DNA of 64,000 nucleotides from Clarireedia homoeocarpa. Taxonomy: Eukaryota; Ascomycota; Leotiomycetes; Helotiales; Rutstroemiaceae. A program made the translations under genes and the position numbers. The stretch lies in assembly GCA_001465935.1 (NCBI GenBank), contig LNKV01000048.1, positions 186,001 through 250,000 on the forward strand, given 5' to 3'. Below the pieces are notes generated by a model. That model was given only the letters and a program-made list of their open reading frames with translations, was not told where the DNA came from and ran no database searches. Shown in pieces: positions 59,143 through 64,000 of this stretch (its first letter is position 1; every line of letters begins with the position of its first letter).

Positions 59143-60408
59143 CTACCTCCACTCTACTGTTTGACGAGCATATATAACACTCTCCGGAAACCGGGTTTCA
59201 ATCTCACTTCTGCCCTGGGACGTACTACTTTCACTACTCAATTCCAAGGCATAAGCCTCCTTATATTTATTCGGCTCCGGCGGTTTACAGTTCTTTTCAA
59301 TGAAATTGTTGTCGAGCTGAGCAAATCCACGATTACCACGCAGAAGAGATGGCGGATCTGTGAGTTCTTTAGCGGTAAAGAGTGAATGTGGGCCATGTTT
59401 TATGCCCCGCAGCACCAGAGAGAAGATGCTCGGGAGAGAAATGCTAACAAGAGCAACCGGACCCTCGAGGCTTGTCCATATCCCCATTTCGACAAGGCTA
59501 ACTACATGTAGAGTGGGTAGATCAGCGGGAGCGCGCCTTTCGAAGTGTCCCTGCGTACTTACACGGTGGATCTTCTGCCAGCGAGAGGCCATATCTTCTC
59601 ACGACTACTACACGCGCGATGGTGATGCCGACGACGCTGTGCAGCGTTCAGCTATCAATCATATTTCATTCTAGCTCCAGTATCATCCACTTACGCATAC
59701 CCGCACACAAACACCAAGATGATGGAAATCTTTCTCGCCATCCGTGACTGCAATTGCAGCAGTATAGGAACAGGCAGCAGCAGAATAATCACATCCACAA
59801 CCAAACTAGCGACCGAGTTCCCAAGCCAGAGTTTATACAGATCCATACAATAGCCCGGCGTGTCCGGCAGCCAGGACTTCCTAGCCGGCGAACAGCGCAG
59901 GAGCGTCGCGAATACACTGAACAGAGCCCAGGCCACGACGAGTGCACCGGTCAGCCATAGCGCTTTTCTGAAGCGCGCGTTCACTTTGAAGACGCGCACG
60001 TAGAAGAAGAGGACCGAGAGCTTGGAGAAGGTGATGCCCAGATCGTAGGTCGGGTATTCGTAGTAAAGAAATTTCCACGTGAGAGCTTGGTCGTGAGCGG
60101 AGAGTATGGCGCTGTGCTGGCCGAGACCGTAGTGCACCCAGACGATGCTGATGCAGCTGTTGGCTACCACGAAGGGCTGTGAATGGGGCTGCTTTAGTAG
60201 GGAAAGCGGGAAAGGGGAAAGGGGAAAGGGGGGTTAAGGATCGTACTAGATCAACGAGGGCGAACCAGTCGTCCCACCAGAATCTTGGGGTGAAAGGGGT
60301 GGGTTTGGAGATTATGGCTCTTGACCAGAAGCGAAGTGCGGTTGCTGTAGTGGAGAGAAATATCATGAAGGATGAGAATGCGCGGATTCCATTTGGTGAG
60401 GGGATCAT
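59143..60408 (-). CDS. Rhodopsin-domain (SAT4-type) integral membrane protein
   Basis: Four exons (60408-60247, 60176-59695, 59636-59563, 59501-59143) give 358 residues. The layout is that of the large fungal family of seven-span proteins annotated as rhodopsin-domain or integral membrane proteins: SFMIFLSTTATALRFWSR, then WWDDWFALVDLPFVVANS, YDLGITFSKLSVLFFYVRVF, ALVVAWALFSVFATLLRC, the Cys-rich CMDLYKLWLGNSVAS, VDVIILLLPVPILLQLQ, and the end EMGIWTSLEGPVALVSISLP. Its ligand and role are unknown; some members are PTH11-like receptors. The C-terminal 70 residues are disordered. It is divergent from a second member 2.2 kb away. Confidence 0.8.
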
Positions 60409-62566
60409 AATGATAGTTGGATGCTGGCGAGATAAGGTAGTGAACCAACGGTTAGTGCAACTTACGGTACGACAATTGCGTATTTTAGAAATGTGTCACC
60501 GCCCAAGATGGTTAAAAGTTGGATCAAAGACCAGGAAGAGAGTGGATGGAAACATAATGATTAGAAACGGATAAACTTTCAACCCGCTTATATTTTCTCT
60601 ACACCCATAGAACAATGTGCCGCAGCTTTGCGTAACATCTTTGCTCCTATAACCGTATTCCCTGGCCAGTGCACGCCCCACATGAATTTTTAGGGTTATA
60701 TATATTAGACTCTTTTTTAAAGGTATATAGAGAATTATTTAAAATCAATATTATAATATTTTGATTTTAAACTTGAAACAGTTAATAAGATCAGATAAAT
60801 CTAATGATAGAATAAATTTGAGAATTTAAATACGAAATCGAAGTAGTACTCTAATTAATCGACCTCGATTTATCGATTAAATTACTCTTTTATTCTCTTT
60901 TTTTAAAGTTATTAATTTAAATTATTAATATCTTTTATAAGTATTCTTAGATTAAAGAATAACTTTATATTTACAAAGTTCTTTAGTTTTAATAAAGCTT
61001 TAATATATTTTATATTATATAATTATTTTCTTTTAAATTAACTTCGATTTCTTTAAAATTTAAAAAATAAATTTTTTTAATTTTACTTTTTTTAATTTTT
61101 TAATATCTTTTATTAATATTTTATTTATAATATTTTATTTTAATTTTAATTTTTTTTAATTTTAAATAAAGTTTAAAAATAAATATTAATAATTTTTTAT
61201 TTATTTTTTTCTTTTTATTTTATAAAGTTTTTTAAAGATATTTATTATAATATTTTATAATTAAAATATATATAAAAATTTTATTTATAAATTTATAAAT
61301 AAGATTAATTTTCTATTTTTTTTATATAATATAATTATAGAATAAAATTTTTTAATATTATTATAAAACTTTTATATAAATATAATAAAATTAAAAGATT
61401 TTTTAATTTTAATTTAAATTGATAATAATATCGAATTTTAAATAAGTTATTTATAATTAACTTATTATTTATTTATCTTAACTTAACTTGTATATAATAA
61501 AAATAAAAATCGTTTAAATAATACTAAGTTATAACTCGAAGTAAATAAATACTATACTATAATATACTATCTTTCCTTCGATTAAGAACGAGGCGGTATA
61601 TATACTTCTATACACAACTCAGTGCAACTCAGTACAGTATAATATAGTACACTGAGTACAGTATAATAAGTAATAGGAATTGAAAATCAAACACAAATAA
61701 ATAAATAGCAAAAAAATATTAGTGATATTATTCTTATCTCATCTTATCGTTCTAATATACCACGTATATACGCTATACTCTATATCCAGTCCAATCCAAT
61801 TGAATCAATCTAATATTCCAAATCCCCCTTTGGGGTCTTGTTATAAATTCCTCCTATTGTATCCTAGAATTATATTATTATTTTCCAGAAAGAAAAAGGA
61901 GAAGAAAAAAAAAAAAACTTTCATCTAAATACAACAGAGCCACTCCACTATCTATCTATAGATCTTTCGTTATCTACTCTCTCTCTCCTATCTCTGTATC
62001 TCCTGCTTTCCACTACTGTACTACACGTTTCATCTTCTCTCTTTCTCTCCTCTCCTTCTATCTTCTATCTTCCTTTATCTTACCTATCTTGTATTGTCCC
62101 AAATCCCGCAATTTCCAAACCCAATATTCCTATTTCCAATTTACCCCAATGCTATCCCATTTCCATACTATCCAACCCTATATCCCAATCCAATTCCAGC
62201 CAAAAACCCAAATGCAGCCAATCCCAAATATGCCTTCAGAAATGAAAATAGAAAAATAACAAGAAGTAGAAAACGTATTCACAATTTTAAAATACGAGTC
62301 CGAGGATTGGGGCACTCGCCCAGTTGGACAAGTGTTTCGCATCCCGGATATTCTGGTCGCATCGACACCCTTCTGCGCTGCTGTTCGAGCCTCAAATGTT
62401 AGCTTACCTTGACGAGTTGCACACCAGGCTGAATTGAATCCGATCAGATATATCGATCGCGCCGCCATCTACATTCTCAAAAACACGATTGGAAGTAGAG
62501 CCTTGATAGCACGCCTGCTCTACCTAAGAACCAGTATCTAGCATTACATCGGCGCTTCACTCCATC
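60409..62566. other. Divergent intergenic region with an AT-rich, RIP-like block
   Basis: About 60690-61560 is almost pure A/T without ORFs, like the other blocks. From 61600 to 62560 it becomes pyrimidine-rich (CTATCT and TCTCTC tracts, 61940-62090), a promoter/leader-like stretch for the rightward gene. No gene is seen. Confidence 0.6.
60690..61560. repeat. 0.9 kb AT-rich block, RIP-like
   Basis: Extreme A/T content with a few CG remnants such as AATCGACCTCGATT near 60858. Element type not identifiable. Confidence 0.6.
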
Positions 62567-63860
62567 ATGGCTTCGAACCCTACACCTCATTTCCTTGCTG
62601 AGGATCATAGTCAGGTTCTTTTCAACGTCACGCTTGCCTTCACGATCCTATCAACGCTCGTGTACATCTTGTTTCTCGTTTCTCGGGCGTTCTGCGCTGA
62701 GCGCAACAGCTGGGAAATCTGGGTCTTTACAGGGCTTGCTTACACTTTTAATATAGGGCTCTGGGCTATTGGCTTTGGTAAATTATCGCAGTCATTCATA
62801 CCACGCCCTACCTCTCGCCTTCCTCTCCTAAGGATCATCTGCTGTCCCGGAAATTCTTACTGACTTCAATGCAATTTGACAGAACTTTACGCTATAGGAG
62901 GCGCTGGTCGTCATTCGGTTTACTGGTTTCTCACCGACCCGACCGTCATAGAAACATATCTCAAGCTACAGACGGCGGCTGAGTTCGTCTACATGGCAGC
63001 ATGCCTGTTCCCAAAGCTTTCCATCTTGGCCTTGTACCTTAGGATCTTTACTCAACGCAGTGTGCGCATTATCGCATGGATTGTTATCGGGGTGTGCATC
63101 GCTCACGCTGTTGCCAATAACATTTTATCCTTCACTATCTGTCAACCTTTTGAGTTCAAGTGGAACAAGACTATCAATGGTCACTGTGCCAATATTTTAA
63201 CAAGCTACCGCTGGGTCAGCCTACCACATATTATCTCAGACATCGCCATCCTTACTTTACCACTATCGAGCCTGTATCAGCTGCAGATTAACAAAAGAAA
63301 AAAGTTGGGAATTCTGTTCACGTTCGCTATAGGAGGCTTGTAAGTTCTCGTTTCATCTTACAAGAAGAGACAGCTCCTCTCAGCTCCTCTGGTTCCGTTT
63401 TGTGCTCTCTGTAGTCTCGTCGTCACAAAAGCTGATTAGTGTTTTCTTTCTTTCTACTTGCAGGGGCATCATCACCGCCATCGTACGCTTCGTCAAATTC
63501 TGGAAGGTCGACCTTGAGGTCGACCCAACCTGGTACTCGCCGGATCTATTCTCGTTCACCATCATTGAACCAAACGTATATTTGATGTGCTCTTGTTTCA
63601 TACACCTTAGACCCCTGCTGCGAGTTGTCTGTAGGGAGGTGCGCGCCAAGATGAACAGCTACTACGGCACTACTACGGGCAAGAGTAGCCACACCGAGCT
63701 CACTCTTATAAACCTTAAGGGCAATCACAGCACACCGATTTCGGCGTCAAAGAACATATCAACACGGGTTGATGAGAATCATGATAGATTCCACTTTATC
63801 CGTCTCGACGAATCTGTTGATGTGGATGTTTTGCCGCGTTCTGATGAAGAGAGGGTCTAA
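62567..63860 (+). CDS. Rhodopsin-domain (SAT4-type) integral membrane protein, second copy of the family
   Basis: Three exons (62567-62777, 62883-63339, 63464-63860) give 354 residues. Spans include VTLAFTILSTLVYILFLVSR, WIVIGVCIAHAVANNILS and IISDIAILTLPLSSLYQLQ. The family hallmark after the second span, ELYAIGGAGRHSVYW, matches the glycine/His stretch seen in PTH11-like and SAT4-type proteins, and FPKLSILALYLRIF and GHCANILTSYRWVSLPH follow. The last part, VDLEVDPTWYSPDLFSFTIIEPNVYLMC, precedes a polar tail. Sequence divergence from the first copy is large, so it is a family member rather than a recent duplicate. Function unknown. Confidence 0.82.
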
Positions 63861-64000
63861 CTGGAACGAAGGAATTATATTATTTTATACGGACAAGGTA
63901 ATTTGAGAAGTGAAAATACGAAAGTGACAATGAGAGGAAAAAATCACTGGATGTAGCTATGTACTTGTAATATGTACCAGTGGTGAAATATATTCTCAGC
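63861..64000. other. 3' flank of the last gene
   Basis: AT-rich 3' UTR-like end of the window. Confidence 0.5.

Overview
The window is nuclear DNA of a filamentous ascomycete. Genes carry short GT-AG introns of about 45-340 nt. There are fungal carbohydrate-active enzymes with fungal cellulose-binding CBM1 tails, a NACHT-type NLR, and very AT-rich blocks that look like repeat-induced point mutation (RIP). The gene set and style suggest a plant-associated Leotiomycete (Botrytis/Sclerotinia-like); that placement is inference, not proof.

Left half (1-32 kb) is ordinary core genome with long non-coding gaps full of microsatellites. It holds an Ams2-like GATA factor cut by the left edge, a B-type mitotic cyclin, the mitochondrial aspartate/glutamate carrier, an AIM6-like PLC-type phosphodiesterase with a membrane anchor, a small basic nuclear-type protein, a very large TFIIIC (TFC3/tau138)-like protein with AT-hooks and a C2H2 finger, and two tandem single-pass membrane proteins of unknown function.

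The middle (32.5-41 kb) is accessory. A caspase-like (peptidase C14) gene sits head-to-head with a 72-residue SH3-like protein. Next come a DUF6594 membrane protein with an apparent frameshift, a heavily decayed gene of a PD-(D/E)XK-like fungal family, and a zinc-ribbon protein. From 41.4 to 48.8 kb lies a plant-cell-wall group: a GMC oxidoreductase, a GH27 alpha-galactosidase with CBM1, and a GH43 enzyme with CBM6-like and CBM1 modules. The two hydrolases are divergent across a 1.3 kb intergenic region that contains a 151-bp MITE.

The right end (49-64 kb) is a compartment of RIP-mutated DNA and broken genes: two opposed cytochrome P450 fragments, an internally deleted LTR retroelement with asymmetrically RIPed LTRs, an intact-looking NACHT NLR, a 1.1 kb AT block followed by the 3' end of a sedolisin gene, and two divergent rhodopsin-domain membrane proteins around another AT block. 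The most system-like content is the set of self/non-self or cell-death type genes (caspase-like, NLR, DUF6594, PD-(D/E)XK-like) spread over 32-57 kb next to mobile DNA. Their working together is only a hypothesis.
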